DNA from: Rhizophagus irregularis
Lineage: Eukaryota > Glomeromycota > Glomeromycetes > Glomerales > Glomeraceae
DNA: 64,000 nucleotides
Direction of reading: 5' to 3'
Assembly (NCBI RefSeq): GCF_026210795.1
Contig: NC_089455.1
Location: 1,302,001-1,366,000 of the forward strand
Below are positions 38,956 to 50,789 of the stretch, one piece after another. The notes beneath the pieces are model-generated. The model saw nothing but the letters and a program-made list of their open reading frames with translations, was not told the origin of the DNA and ran no database searches. Each line of letters begins with the position of its first letter. The first letter of the stretch is position 1. The position numbers and the translations under genes were made by a program.

Positions 38956-41900
38956 TTATAATTGGTATTTTCTACTAATTGGATTTACGGCTAAATACTC
39001 TCTTGCATTTTGCCGGTTTGAGATTTGGTAACTTACTGGTACAAATCTACCTAAAATATGATGCACAGGTATTATACAATCACGACTTATTGGATAAAAT
39101 TCGGTATTCCACAACTCAACATTACAAATTTCATCACTGCTAAAATAGTATCGAATATTGGTTGAATTTGCGTGTTTATACCAACGAACGTATGCTAGAA
39201 AATGTTCGACGGGACCATTCGGAAAGTCTACTACGTGAGTAAAATAATACTGAATTTGACCTGAATAGGTGTCGACATCTTCATCATCCGTAATAAATTT
39301 CGCTAAGACGTACGAACTTTTTACATGTCTTAACGATAATGATGATCCAAAGACTTCTGAACTAATCCGACACCTTCTGAATTGGTTAATTTTGACCCTA
39401 ATTATTATATCATTATCTAAACCTTCTACAAGAGGCCTCTGAAATCCAAATGATTCGTAAGTCGCATTGTAATATTCGACCATTAAATTTAACATTTCAC
39501 TTGAAAGTAGTATATTATGAGATACCGGCTTAAGAAATTCACCTGGGAAGCCTTCTTTGCCAGAAATCTGTGAATCTTTAATATTTTGTGAATTCAGCCA
39601 AAATCGATACATCTCATCTGACGAAAATTCATCAGTAACTGAAAGGGACCCGATAGTACGCTGACTGTTTAGCAATTCAAGACCTTTTACTTCGATACCT
39701 GAACTTATGATATTTTTGATTTGTTTATCAAACATTAATCGACGCATAAGTTCAGACTCAATTTTCCTGTTGCTGTTTGGTAACGAACCTAAAAGTGCGA
39801 AATCAATAAATTATAAGCTAATATTGAAATCGTTAAAATCGTTAAAAAATCATTAACGGATATTTACCTAAAATACTGTTCATATGTTCGAAAGAGAAAC
39901 ACCAGAACGCATATAATGGTCCATAATCAGATGAGCAATCACGCAAATGCAGAGAAAGATGAAAATTTAGTGTGATCTTATCTCTGCCGTGGTGATTCTC
40001 AATAAGCTTGACTATTTCGATAAGACTTCTATGGGCTTCATCCACCAAATTAGATTCTAGAATCCGATTTACCAAAATCGAACAAACCCTGACAAAATGA
40101 TTCAGGATTCTTCTATCTACATCTGAAAAATGTTCCCAAAGTGATACAGTTGAATAAATTGTAAAGAATATTCGCCACTGATCGGCCGTAAAATTGGTGA
40201 ATCCCTCTCCACTATGAATTTTTCCTGGAATTCAACTTAAATCGGATGGTATCTGAAACTCGTCCATCTTTTTCTGAATTTTGTTCAAAGAATTTGGTGC
40301 CAAAATACCCCATTGATCCAAATTCGTTTTACTATCCACTTCGCAATGCCCAGAAATAAGCAATGCATTGGATCGATTGTAATAAATCTAATAGGGTCAA
40401 AATATGATAGACGCAACAATTCGGACTATCTAACGCCAGTTTCTTTGACGAAGCGCTTTCTAGCAGCGTCTGAGTTGCATCTTCGCCAACCTAATGCGTT
40501 TTGCCAGTGCTCATTCGAATCTCGAGCAGAATACTCTACATCATCCATTCCAGCAAAATTATGCTGCCCATTTTCATAATTTGCTTTTTTCTCACACCTG
40601 TGACATGAAACTAAGGCGCAGAAACACGACCGCAAATTTTTCTTGCAGCGGGAATGTCATATGATACTAAGATTAAAGCGCCACGAACTCTCTTTCCATT
40701 TTCGCATTCATAAGTACGATTTAGTGTTAATCCAGCCCAGAGTGTTTCCAATTCGTTAACTATTGGTGCTAAATAGTGGTTCACTTTATGTAGGCTGACC
40801 TCCTTTGGCCCAGGTAAAATGCCGAGAGTCAATAAATTTTCGCGTCTAAATCGGATATCGCATGGCAAATTGCATATAGCAGCGTATATGATACCAATAC
40901 TATAAATGGTACTATTATATGGCTGAAACTAATCAAGATTCAGCATCAAGCCAAGATGAGAATCGGCCACTTCGCTTCTAAAAAAATTTGGCGAATCTTC
41001 ATTGTCCGATTCTTTAAAATTCTTCCACACTTGCCCATCATATATATCGGTCAAAATATTATCAAAATTTGACCGATTAGCCCAATGTCGGAGAAAATTT
41101 TCAAACCCAGGCCGACAAAACATAGTGGCAAGTTGTTGATTGATTCCAGCAAACGGATACATTAAATTAGGTCGTATTATTGTTTGATTTGTCAATGCGC
41201 TAATTTTTTCAGACAATGCCGTATTGCAAAGATGTGATCTGCGAACTAAAGAATTGGGAAATTCTATGTGTTGACATTTCATTATAGCAGGATTGTCCTC
41301 TTGTTTGAAATCTACCACTTCCTCTTTTTTATACAATTTGTGACATTTCGGACAAGGTACAAAACTATGAAATTGGTCGTTTAATCCAAGCTTCTTTCTT
41401 GTTAAGTAAAGCGAATCTGGGAAATCATTAAAATCGTCACTACTGAATTTGCACAGGGCCAATTTCATAAATTTTATTAGAGTCTCAGTAGCTGTCTCTG
41501 CGATATTGAATCTTGTTCGAAAGTTCATTATACAAAGTAAAATCCATAAAAATCGATCATAATTCGATTCTAAATATGATGGGTTTTGAAATGGTTCATA
41601 ACTAGGTGGTGAATAGTCTTCAAAAATTCCAGAAATTCCAGAAATTGGATCATTATCTGATTCACTGCATATAGACAATGTATCACTGTAGATATCTTCC
41701 TCTGTAGTATATTCGGATGATGATGAATCTTCTGGATCTTCTGAAATTTCCGGACGATTTGTATACTTTCTTGCACGTTGTCGAGGTAAGAAGTTAAATT
41801 TGACATCTTGATGTTCATCATCAACATCATCTTGATTACTGTTATCTGATTCTTCCGATTCTTTTCTAATAGATTCGTCAATCATTCGTCCAGCTGAAGC

Positions 41901-42212
41901 GGATATTGATGTTTCACCTATTTCAAGTTGACGAACTTGAGATGAAATTGTACCTTGCGAATCTTGGTATTCTTGATGTCTAGAATCGTGAATTTCTTTT
42001 GTGCGAGAATCCACCAAGTTGCCATCACAATCAGGACAATTACAAACTACTAGTTTTCTTTTATTACTTGTTGGTCTAGCAGAAGATACTATTTCTTCGT
42101 TTATTATACCAGAAATTGATCTATTTCTACGAGTAGAAGATGGCTGATTTGAAGGTGATTCTTCATCATCAAGATCTTCAAGTATACTAGAGACTGACCT
42201 TTTTCTGCTCAT
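38956..42212 (-). pseudogene. Tnp2/Plavaka-like transposase, broken
   Basis: About 1030 residues in the order usual for fungal Plavaka/Tnp2 transposases. Acidic N-terminus with a zinc-finger-like CNCPDCDGNLVDSRTKEIHD; second CxxC cluster (CPKCHKLYKKEE...KC); FCRPGFENFLRHW...LTDIYDGQVWKNF; LGLMLNLD; IVNELETLWAGLTL; ALILVSYDIPAARKICG; CHRCEKKANYENG; YFDPIRFITIDPMHCLFLGI; ENHHGRDKITLNFHLSLHL; YGPLYAFWCFSFEHMNSILG. Breaks: TAG 40929-40931 (family has Trp), a frameshift near 40630, TAG 40426-40428 (Trp expected), TGA 40232-40234 (Arg expected). A 79-nt GT-AG intron lies at 39867-39789. Divergent from the accessory gene at 43421. Confidence 0.85.
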
Positions 42213-42699
42213 TTGTTTAGTGTTTGAATAAGTTTAATAAGTTTGGCAAAATCCAAATTTGTTAAAAGGCCGATTTTTATAAAATTTGGAATAACACAAA
42301 ATTTGTATAATTTGTATGTATAATTAATGTAATCCTGGCTTCTATGATTATTTCAATAATTTTTTAGGATTTAATATTTTTTTTTCGCAAATTTGGCAAT
42401 TTAATATAATAAATTTGCGAATTTTCTAATTAATATACTTTTAAAAATTGCAATATAATTTAAGCTTATTTTACAATAAAAAGCTTATTTTTAAAATAAA
42501 AAGCTTATTTTATTTTAAAATAACTTTTATTTACAAGATAATCACTTTATCATCCCTTTATCATTTTCGGATGCCAAACAAACCTTATCAAAAGAAACTG
42601 TAAATTTTAGCGAAAGTTGAAAAGTAACAATTTTGTATTAATCGAAGTGGTATTGCTATAATAACAATATATTTTTGATTTTACTGCAAATTTCGACAA
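42213..42699. other. 5' flank of the transposase gene
   Basis: AT-rich, no ORF; together with the array that follows it forms the 1.2-kb intergenic region between the two divergent transposon genes. Confidence 0.5.
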
Positions 42700-43390
42700 A
42701 GTATAACTTGCCGCATTAAAGTATATCAAATTTTAACGCAGTAGAACGCTAACAATTTTCGTAATTTTAATTTATTTGTCCTTTTAATTATGATTTATAG
42801 TTGATTTTCCTCGAGAAATCAACGCAGTAGAACGCTAACGATTTTCTTATTAATTAATTGATTTGTCTTTTTTAATTATGATTTATAGTTGATTTTTCAA
42901 TCAAGAAATCAACGCAGTAGAACGCTAACGATTTTCATAATTTTAATTTATTTGTCTTTTTTAATTATGATTTATAGTTGATTTTCCTTGAGAAATCAAC
43001 GCAATAGGACGCTAACGATTTTCTTATTAATTAATTGATTTGATTTTTTAATTATGATTTATAGTTGATTTTCCTCGAGAAATCAACGCAGTAGAACGCT
43101 AACGATTTTCTTATTAATTAATTGATTTGTCTTTTTTAATTATGATTTATAGTTGATTTTTCAATCGAGAAATCAACGCAGTAGAACGCTAACGATTTTC
43201 TTATTAATTAATTGATTTGCCTTTTCTAATTATGATTTATAGTTGATTTTTCTCGAGAAATCAACGCAGTAGAATGCTAATAATTTTCGTAATTTTAATT
43301 TATTTGTCTTTTTTAATTATGATTTATAGTTGATTTTTCAATCGAGAAATCAACGCAATAGGACGCTAACGATTTTCTTATTAATTAATT
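42700..43390. repeat. Tandem array between divergent transposon genes, 8 units of about 89 bp
   Basis: Each unit holds GAAATCAACGCAGTAGAACG, CTAACGATTTTC, TTATTAATTAATTGATTTG and ATTATGATTTATAGTTGATT. Paired TTGATTTTTC/GAAATCAA make short hairpins. Position suggests enhancer or transposase-binding repeats (inference). Confidence 0.85.
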
Positions 43391-45817
43391 GATGATTTTT
43401 AAATTTATAAATAGAACGATATGACGATATTGAACCCGCTTCGATTTTTTAAACGAATATTGAGTGAATATAAAATGTCAAATAATAGCAATAATAAAAA
43501 AAACAATAAAAAAAATAACAAACAAAAGCAACAGAGGTTTCAAGAAGAAACACCTGACGAAGGATCTAATCGTCAACGGGGAAGAACGAAAGAAGAAAGT
43601 AATCCGAATGAGACGAGTGACAAGACCAATAAGTCGACTAGCAAATCGTCACCCACCAAGTCAAACAAACAAAAGCAGCAAAGGTTTCAAGAAGAAACAC
43701 CTGACGAAGGATCTAATCGTCAACGGGGAAGAACGGAAGAAGAAAGTAATCCGAATGAGACGAGTGACAAAACCAATAAGTCGACTAGCAACTCGTCACC
43801 CACCAAGTCAAACAAACAAAAGCAGCAAAGGTTTCAAGAAGAAACACTGAGCGAAGGATCTAATTGTCAACAGAAAAGAGCGGAAGAAGAAAATGATCCG
43901 AATGAGACAATTGACAAAACCAATAAGTCGACTAGCAAATCGTCACCCACCAAGTCAAACAAACAAAAGCAGCAAAGGTTTCAAGAAGAAATACCGAGCG
44001 AAGGATCTAATTGTCAACGGGGAAGAACAGAAGAAGAAAGTAATCTGAATGAGACGATTGACTAAACCAATAAGTCGACTAGCAAATCGTCACCCATCAA
44101 GTCGATCTTCAAATCTGCAAAGTCGATTAAGCCGACTCAAGAAGAGTCTGACGATGAGGTTATAGAAATTGAACCGCCAAATATTCCTAAAGGTAATTGA
44201 ATTTTGGAAAATTGCTTATTGATATGTACGATAATTAATAATTTTTATAGATCAACAAGAGATGTTATCGGAAATGAAAAAACGATATGGGAATATTCGA
44301 ATTCCACAAAAATTCGTATTAGTGGTTAAAGACGATCAAGGTAATGAAAGGATGATCGATGACGACGATACTGATTTAGAAGCAGGTACGATTTTGACTT
44401 CATTCGTATAAATTCAGAATTATTCGTAAAAAAATATTACTATTAATAAAATTCTTTATTTAGAAAATCTAAAATTAAAGAAACAAATTGAAGAAGTACA
44501 AGTAGAGAATGCAAAGCTTCAACGCGAAAATAACCGATTATTCGACGAAAATCATTTTTTGACTCGAATAAACGAGGCCTTTGCAGACGAGAATGACGAT
44601 TTACGCGAAAGCTTAAACAGGTATTCGAGAATCCGTCTGCCTAAAGCCATTCATAGTCAGACGGATCTCGAACAGCCGGCAAAACGTCAAAAAAGAATTA
44701 AGACAAAAAGTCTGAGTGATACGAGAAAGAATCGGAGGAAGAACGGTCTGGTTCTAACAATAATGATGAGTACGACGAAAAAGAAGCTAGGGTATATTAA
44801 TTTTATTTGTCTGATTCAGTTATTTAAAATTGCAGTATTGAGTAATTAAGTACTGGTTATCATTATTTGATTGTTATATTTAGGCTGAAATGAAGTCTAT
44901 TTTGAAAACCATCGATGAAACTCGAGAACTAGATTACAATGAAACGTTCAATAGCGTGAAAAATCTCAAGATTCGTCGTAAGCTAGTCCCTGAATTGCGT
45001 TCAGCCCTTGCTCTGTGTTTTCCCGCTTCGAATAAGCAACTTACAAAATGGTTGGGTTGTCTCCACAAGTCTCGTCATTCTCATCAAAGATTAATGGATA
45101 GGGGAAAAGCCAATGAAAATAAACACCGGTTGCACTCAAACAATCGAGTACACGATGTTAGTAATGATTTATAATTATTATGCTAAATTTTATTCCGATT
45201 ATGTATTGAATTTTATTCAAATTATAACGTATTTTAGAAGAAAATCTGCCGAATGAAGGCGGCAAAGAGATTATATAGTTTTGACGATGAACGGATAACA
45301 AAATATGATAAGCGTAGATTACTAAAGATGTTATCCAATCGCTTATTTCATTCTCCAGAAATAAGCGAGACAGACGAAGAAGACCCAACAAAGTCAATAA
45401 TCGCTATTTACGACTATTCGTGGAGATCTGATGAGGTTAGAACTTCTGAATATTGATTTTTCAGACGAATCGCTGGATTTAATTTTTATATTTTATTGTT
45501 TCTTCAGCTTAAAAATTTGCTACGAAATGTACTCGATGTACACTCGTCAAATAAGTCGAAATTAATACGCGAACGTAGATACGACCAGTGTCTGAAATTC
45601 AAATTTTAAATCATGTGCGGAATGCGCACATTATTTGAAATTTTTGTGTGCGCAATTTTTAAATGATGTGCGGAAAGCGTTTTTTTATGTATAATTCATT
45701 TTTCCAACGGACAATACTTAAAATTTAAAATTTTTTATAAAAAAAAAAAATACTTGAAATTGTAAAAACTTTTATTATAAGTTTATAAAAACACCAATAA
45801 ACACTATTATTCTTACA

Positions 45818-48060
45818 TTATAATATAAAAATTAAAATATTATTAGTGTTTACTCGTCGTACATGTTCATTTTTCCATTGATTAAATGCTTTATCCCAAT
45901 TAAATTCTTCAATATTATCGGGTGCATTTAAAAGTATCGTTAAATGCATATCTAATGTCTTAACATTTAACCTATTACATAATCTAGTTTTCGTCAACTT
46001 ATATTGAGAAAACACTCTTTCTACATTCGCATTCAAAAGTGGCACTAATAGAACAATATTAACCAAAATATTAACATTAGGAAATTGATTTTTAAATTGA
46101 GAACGAGTACTCCAAATATGATGCCACCCTCGATTATATCATAATTTCTAATCGATTTTATGATATGTTTAACCATCTGCCATTCCTTTTTACACTCTGA
46201 ACTATTAATTAACGGCTGAACTGGTATACCATTTGATTTATGTTTTTGATTTCCAAAGTATTCGCATATTAATTTAAGTTCTTCTATTCCATATGAAGAT
46301 AATGCGCTTTCTTGTAATGGTAATTCTTTTGGATCTAAAATTTTCATAGAATCATATAAATCATTACATGGAAAACGAGCTTGTAAGCTATGAACTAGGG
46401 CCTTTGCAAAATGAACAAAATCATCTGGTATATGATTATTATAAAATGGGTTATTTTGTAAAAATTGCTGTAAATTTGTTCCATATATAGGCGGTTGATC
46501 ATCAAAACCGATGAATTGAGTTTTTATCGTTGCTATAGTAGCATCCAATGAAGATTTAACCTCTGACAAAGAAATAATATCTCGTTGAAATGTTTTACAT
46601 AAAATAGTAAGAAGGTATGTTAAATCCGCCATATACATAGTTGAGATTTTAAATTTAGAATCTACCAATTCTAATAATTTTTTAGCTCGATCCCTATCTA
46701 TTTGATCACCAGCATGAAGACTGTCAAAATTTAAAGCATCAATTATTGAATCTAAAATTTAATATAAATTTTTGACTACATTAGATAAAGATAACCAACG
46801 TGTATTGATAATATTTAATATTGCTAACTGTGGATCATCATTTGATTCTTGGATCATTTTTAAGTTTAACATTCTCTTATAAGATCTGCTAAAATATGAA
46901 TATAATTTCTTGCATGTGGCTTCATATTTTTTAAAATACTGAACTTCATTCGCTGCATCCTTTCCAACCAGATAAAGCCTATGAGATATGCAATGCACTG
47001 AGGTGAGAAATGGATTTAATTCCTTTAATTTTGCTGCTACACCATTTTTACGTCCTATTTTATAAATAATTTATAATTGATCAATAAATATTATATTTAA
47101 TTAAATTTTTTTTTTTTACGATAGGTTTAATATTAAAAAATTTGCTAATAACTTACCAACCATTGTAGATGCACCATCACTGCCAAAATGGATTAAATTA
47201 TCCAAATTAAGTCCATTATTTTGAATAAACTCCAAAATTTGAGTTAGAATATTATCTGCGGTGCAATCTTCAAGTTCAATTAGCCCGATATACCTCAATA
47301 CAGGAACATTATGTGAAAAATGTTTAGAAACCATAGCTAAATGCTTTTTATCAAAAATAGAAGTAGTTTCATCAATCATAATACTCCAAAACGGAGAATC
47401 ATTGATTTCTTGATATAATTCTTGTTTGATTATACTTGTTATTGACTTTTCCATTTCTTTTCCTGAATTATGATTTTGATATGTACCATAACTTGAACGA
47501 GTTGAGTTTGTATTATCAACAAGCTGTCTTGGTAAAGCAACCACCTTTGGAGCAATAATATTTTAATTTTGTGATGGCATTATTAATTCACATAATTTTG
47601 GATATATTTCTAATGAGATATGGTTTTTTGCAGTAAAATATACACACTGCATTTGGCGAACAATAATACCTTTTTCTTTATCATATTGCTTCGCAAACCC
47701 AACTGCAATCTTATTCTGACTTTCTTTTTAATTTTTTTCTGCTATTGAATGATCCTTTACTTTTAAGTGACGATCAAGTAAATCTTTTTTGTAAATTGTG
47801 ATTCCTTTAGCCATTTGGTTAATAAATTTTGCTTTTTCACACCAAGCACAAATCATAAAAGTTGTATCTTCAATTGTTCGATATTCTAGCCACTCATACA
47901 TTAATAGCCAACTTGGCTTTGAAGCACTAGCGGGTTTTTGCTTTTTTCCTGCTAAATTATCATCTTGATTTGATTTATTTTTCCTTTTATTTGCGTTATT
48001 AACTTGATCATGTGTTTGTTTTTCTTTAGTATTTGCGGGTAAAAAATAGTTTTCTATTAG
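45818..48060 (-). pseudogene. hAT transposase (ZNF862-like), broken
   Basis: In transcript order: Lys/Gln-rich N-terminus; a BED/TTF-like finger (SWLLMYEWLEY...FMICAWCEKAKF...DLLDRHLKVKDHS); the catalytic core with WSIMIDETTSIFDKKHLAMV and LIHFGSDGASTMVG; a GT-AG intron at 47156-47055; FLTSVHCISHRLYLVGKDAA; YSYFSRSYKRMLNLK; INTRWLSLSNVVKNLY; and the C-terminal dimerisation region NANVERVFSQYKLTKTRLCN. Stops: TAA near 47736 and 47564, TAA after VKNLY near 46757 (family usually has Gln), and a frame change near 46070-46120. Clearly hAT, no longer intact. Confidence 0.88.
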
Positions 48061-48188
48061 TAAATAATGAAAAGAAAATATTCACACAAAATACGTTATT
48101 TTAAAATCCCCACGTACATAAATTTTATTTGTAAACCTTATTTTAATTCATATGTTAATCATATCTAATAGGTAAAAAACCTTACACG

Positions 48189-48483
48189 CCCTATAAAAAA
48201 AGAAAATTCGGAATTTGTCCTGAAAAGTATGGAAAATGTCTGGAAATTTTCCGTGCGTCCAGAAAACATTCGAAAACAGTCATGTTTTGGAACACTTTCT
48301 GGACGCACAAATTCCAGACATTTTCTTGACACTCCAGAATTTGTCCAGAATTTGTCCAGAATCGAGCGTCCGGAAAATGTTCCTAAACATGACCGTTTTC
48401 GAATGTTTTTCGGATGCACGGAAAATTTCTGGACATTTTCCATACTTTTCAGGACAAATTCCGAATTTTCTTTTTTTATAGGG
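48189..48483. mobile_element. 295-bp foldback MITE nested in the hAT element
   Basis: Ends CCCTATAAAAAAAGAAAATT and its exact complement; arms of about 110 bp pair through GGAATTTGTCCTGAAAAGTA and TGGAAAATGTC. ACG flanks both sides (48186-48188, 48484-48486), a 3-bp duplication. ORFs on both strands here mirror one another and are not genes. Confidence 0.82.
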
Positions 48484-48589
48484 ACGGATAAATTTTAATG
48501 AAATTTTTAAATAAAATTACCAATCCCATTTACAAAAATATAGAAACTTTTTTCATATTATATTTAAGTAATGTAAAATATAAAAATAA

Positions 48590-48790
48590 ATGGTATGTGC
48601 GCGATGTGCGCAGATGTGCGCAAATGTGCGGAAAATAAGCAATGATGTGCAGAAATGTGCGGAAATGTGCAAAACTGTGCGGGATGTGCGGAAATGTGCG
48701 GAAAATAAGCAACGATGTGCGGAATTATGCGGAAATGTGCAAAAATGTGCGGGATGTGCAGAAATGTGCGGAGGTGCATACAAAATTTTT
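48590..48790. repeat. Subterminal GTGCGGAAAT repeats of the hAT element
   Basis: About 15 short units of (A)ATGTGCGGAA/GATGTGCGCA in one orientation, matching the single units near the other end (45600-45680). Typical position for hAT transposase-binding motifs (inference). Confidence 0.75.
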
Positions 48791-49181
48791 GTGTGCGCTT
48801 CGCGCACACAAAAACTTTTGATCATGTGCGGAGTTTTAGGAAATTTGTGCGCGCGTACACTCCGCACATTGAATTTCAAATACTGGATACGACGACGAGG
48901 TACAAAAATACGACTGACCACATCCGTCGAATGCTCCCGAATGGTCTTATATCGTATAACAACAAGATTTAATATTCGATACTGATATCGATCAGGGTTT
49001 AATCACTGAATATGATGAAGAAGAAGAAGAAGTTAGTAGAGGGACAACACCAGCAACTGGCAACACCACCGAAAATGATGAAGACCATAACAAGGAAGGA
49101 GAAGAAAAACCATCAAAATCAACGGTCGGCGACAATCATAATAATTCAGATTCTGATTTACATATGGATGACGCGCAATGA

Positions 49182-49350
49182 ACGAATCTGAATTAATTTG
49201 GTAGAAAACTTTCTTTTTTTCGTCAAAAATCTATATATATATATAATTAATATTCCAAATTATTAGTATTAGAATTTTCCATAATTCAAAATAAATTTGT
49301 CTTAATTCAGAAAAAAATTAATTACAATTCGAAATAAATTTACTGCAAAT
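49182..49350. other. Junction between the two transposon copies
   Basis: AT-rich with AATTCAGAATAAA/AATTCGAAATAAA words. No CACTGG-type terminus is present here, which bears on how the two copies were joined. Confidence 0.45.
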
Positions 49351-50088
49351 TTACCGCAATTCAGAATAAAATTTACTGCAAATAATTATCCAATCTTCAA
49401 TATTTTGCAGATTTTCATTAATATTGTTTGGAAAATCATAATTCGGTGGAGAGTAATCTTTAAAAATGTTGGTTTCTTCGCCATCATCATCCCCATCATC
49501 CCCATTATCGCTATCATCCCCATCATCGTTATCATCCCCATCATCGCTATCATCCCCATCATCGTTATCATCCCCATCATCCCCATCATCGTTATCATCG
49601 CTATCATCCCCATCATCGCTATCGCCATAATTATCAGTTTCTTCGTTACTGTCATTGTTATCATCACTGTCATTTATATTTTGCATTTGAGTGTCACGCT
49701 CCAAATAAGTATTATACCTGCTTCGTTTTCTCCTTTTCGAAGAAAATGTTGACAAATTTTCTGATGATGATGTGCTTTCTTGAGGGTCGATAGAGATTTC
49801 TTCATTAACGAATGACGATCCAATACTCATTGGGTCATTTGAAGTAGTTGCATCATCAAGACTTAGACTCATTGAATGTTTTTGTTTGGTTCTTGGATCA
49901 ACATACTTTCCGTTGCATTTATTACAATAACATTTTTCTTTAGTTCTTGTTTTAACGCGTCTTTCATTAACATTCATCATTTTTTCAAATTTTGATTTAA
50001 TTTTACAAAATGTGAATTTAACCAAAATACCAGCATTTCGCTGTAATAAATAATCAGACGATACATTTTTATTTTTTTTGAACATCAA
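49351..50088 (-). pseudogene. N-terminal fragment of a second Plavaka-like transposase
   Basis: 245 residues with CYCNKCNGKYVDPRTKQKHS, corresponding to CNCPDCDGNLVDSRTKEIHD of the copy at 38956-42212, and FKDYSPPNYD against FEDYSPPSYE. Between them is an expanded Asp-Gly/Asp-Asp tract (DGDDSDDGDDNDDGDD) from a GGGGAT/GATGAT microsatellite at 49480-49640. The rest of the transposase is missing, so only the start of the gene remains. Confidence 0.78.
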
Positions 50089-50789
50089 TACATCAATTGT
50101 ATATACATTTTTATTTTTTTTCGAGCTTCAATACATCAATTGTATATTTTTTTTGAACATCAATACATCAATTGTAGATCAATACATAATCGAAAGTGAA
50201 TATGTTACATTTTAACAGATCTACAATAAAATTTAACTTTCAGTATACTCCTTGTTTAACTTTTTATAGCCAAATTATTCTTAATTATATACTTAAATAT
50301 ATCAGCGATAACAATAAATTTAACTTTCAGTATACTCCTCGTAACCTTGTTTGACTAAATTTATATATTAAATTCCAAATTATTCTTAATTATATTCTTA
50401 ATATACTTAGCGATTGGCTAACTAATTCCAAAATTAGCGATGACCAAAATAGAACAATTCAAATCATTTAACTATTTAACTATTTTCCAAAATCAGCGAT
50501 GACCAAAATAGAACAATTCAAAAATTATTTAATTATTTCAAACAATTACGCGAAGAAAACATTTAATTGGAATAAATATATAAAGAGTGATTTTTTTTTT
50601 TACAATACAAACGTCGATTTTGCAATTTTTGTTCCTTTACATTAAAATTGTCTTTACAATTTTCAAATTATTTTATTTTTGTTCCTTTCTAATTTTTTTT
50701 TTACTCAACTCTTTTTTTACTTTACGTTTCTTCAATTTTACGTTCGTTCCTTCCACATTTCTAGCTTTTACTTCATTTCTTTTCTGATA
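50089..50789. promoter_or_regulatory. Divergent intergenic region of the second transposon copy
   Basis: Between the minus-strand transposase fragment and the plus-strand accessory gene. Contains three copies of CATCAATACATCAATTGTA (50080-50180) and two of TTTAACTTTCAGTATACTCC, plus a T-rich tract before the start codon. Likely promoters for both genes (inference). Confidence 0.45.

Larger units (their letters stand above)
45586..48885 (-). mobile_element. 3.3-kb hAT transposon with exact 8-bp duplication
   Basis: GATACGAC lies at 45578-45585 and 48886-48893. Ends are CAGTGTCTGAAATTC and (complement) CAGTATTTGAAATTC, followed on both sides by subterminal ATGTGCGGA/GCGCACA words. Carries a hAT transposase on the minus strand and a nested foldback MITE. 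Removing it with one duplication restores the accessory-gene frame (...RRYDDEVQKYD). Confidence 0.92.
43421..49181 (+). pseudogene. Plavaka-element accessory protein gene, split by a hAT insertion
   Basis: Exons read: 43421 (or 43475)-44192, 44251-44385, 44464-44780, 44884-45156, 45238-45435, 45508-45585, resuming at 48894 to the stop at 49179-49181. The N-terminus has four tandem repeats of about 48 residues (KQKQQRFQEETPDEGSNRQ...SKSSPTKSN). Then a long coiled coil (ENLKLKKQIEEVQVENAKLQ), a basic region (KRQKRIKTKS), a basic domain (RKLVPELRSALALCFPASNK), YDYSWRSDELKNLL, and an acidic tail (ITEYDEEEEEV). Breaks: TAA at 44051-44053 in repeat 4, a 1-nt frameshift in an A-run near 44703, and two stops after the hAT (TGA, TAA). 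Function unknown. Association with a transposase gene, coiled coil and basic patches suggest a DNA-binding partner (inference). Confidence 0.7.

Noticed and set aside
48165-48985. Several ORFs of 60-131 codons on both strands (MENVQKFSVHP, MVCARCAQMCANVRK and others)
   Set aside because: They mirror each other because of the foldback MITE and the GTGCGGAAAT subterminal repeats of the hAT element.
49386-49752. Met/Ile-rich ORFs on both strands
   Set aside because: Out-of-frame readings of the GGGGAT/GATGAT microsatellite inside the transposase fragment.
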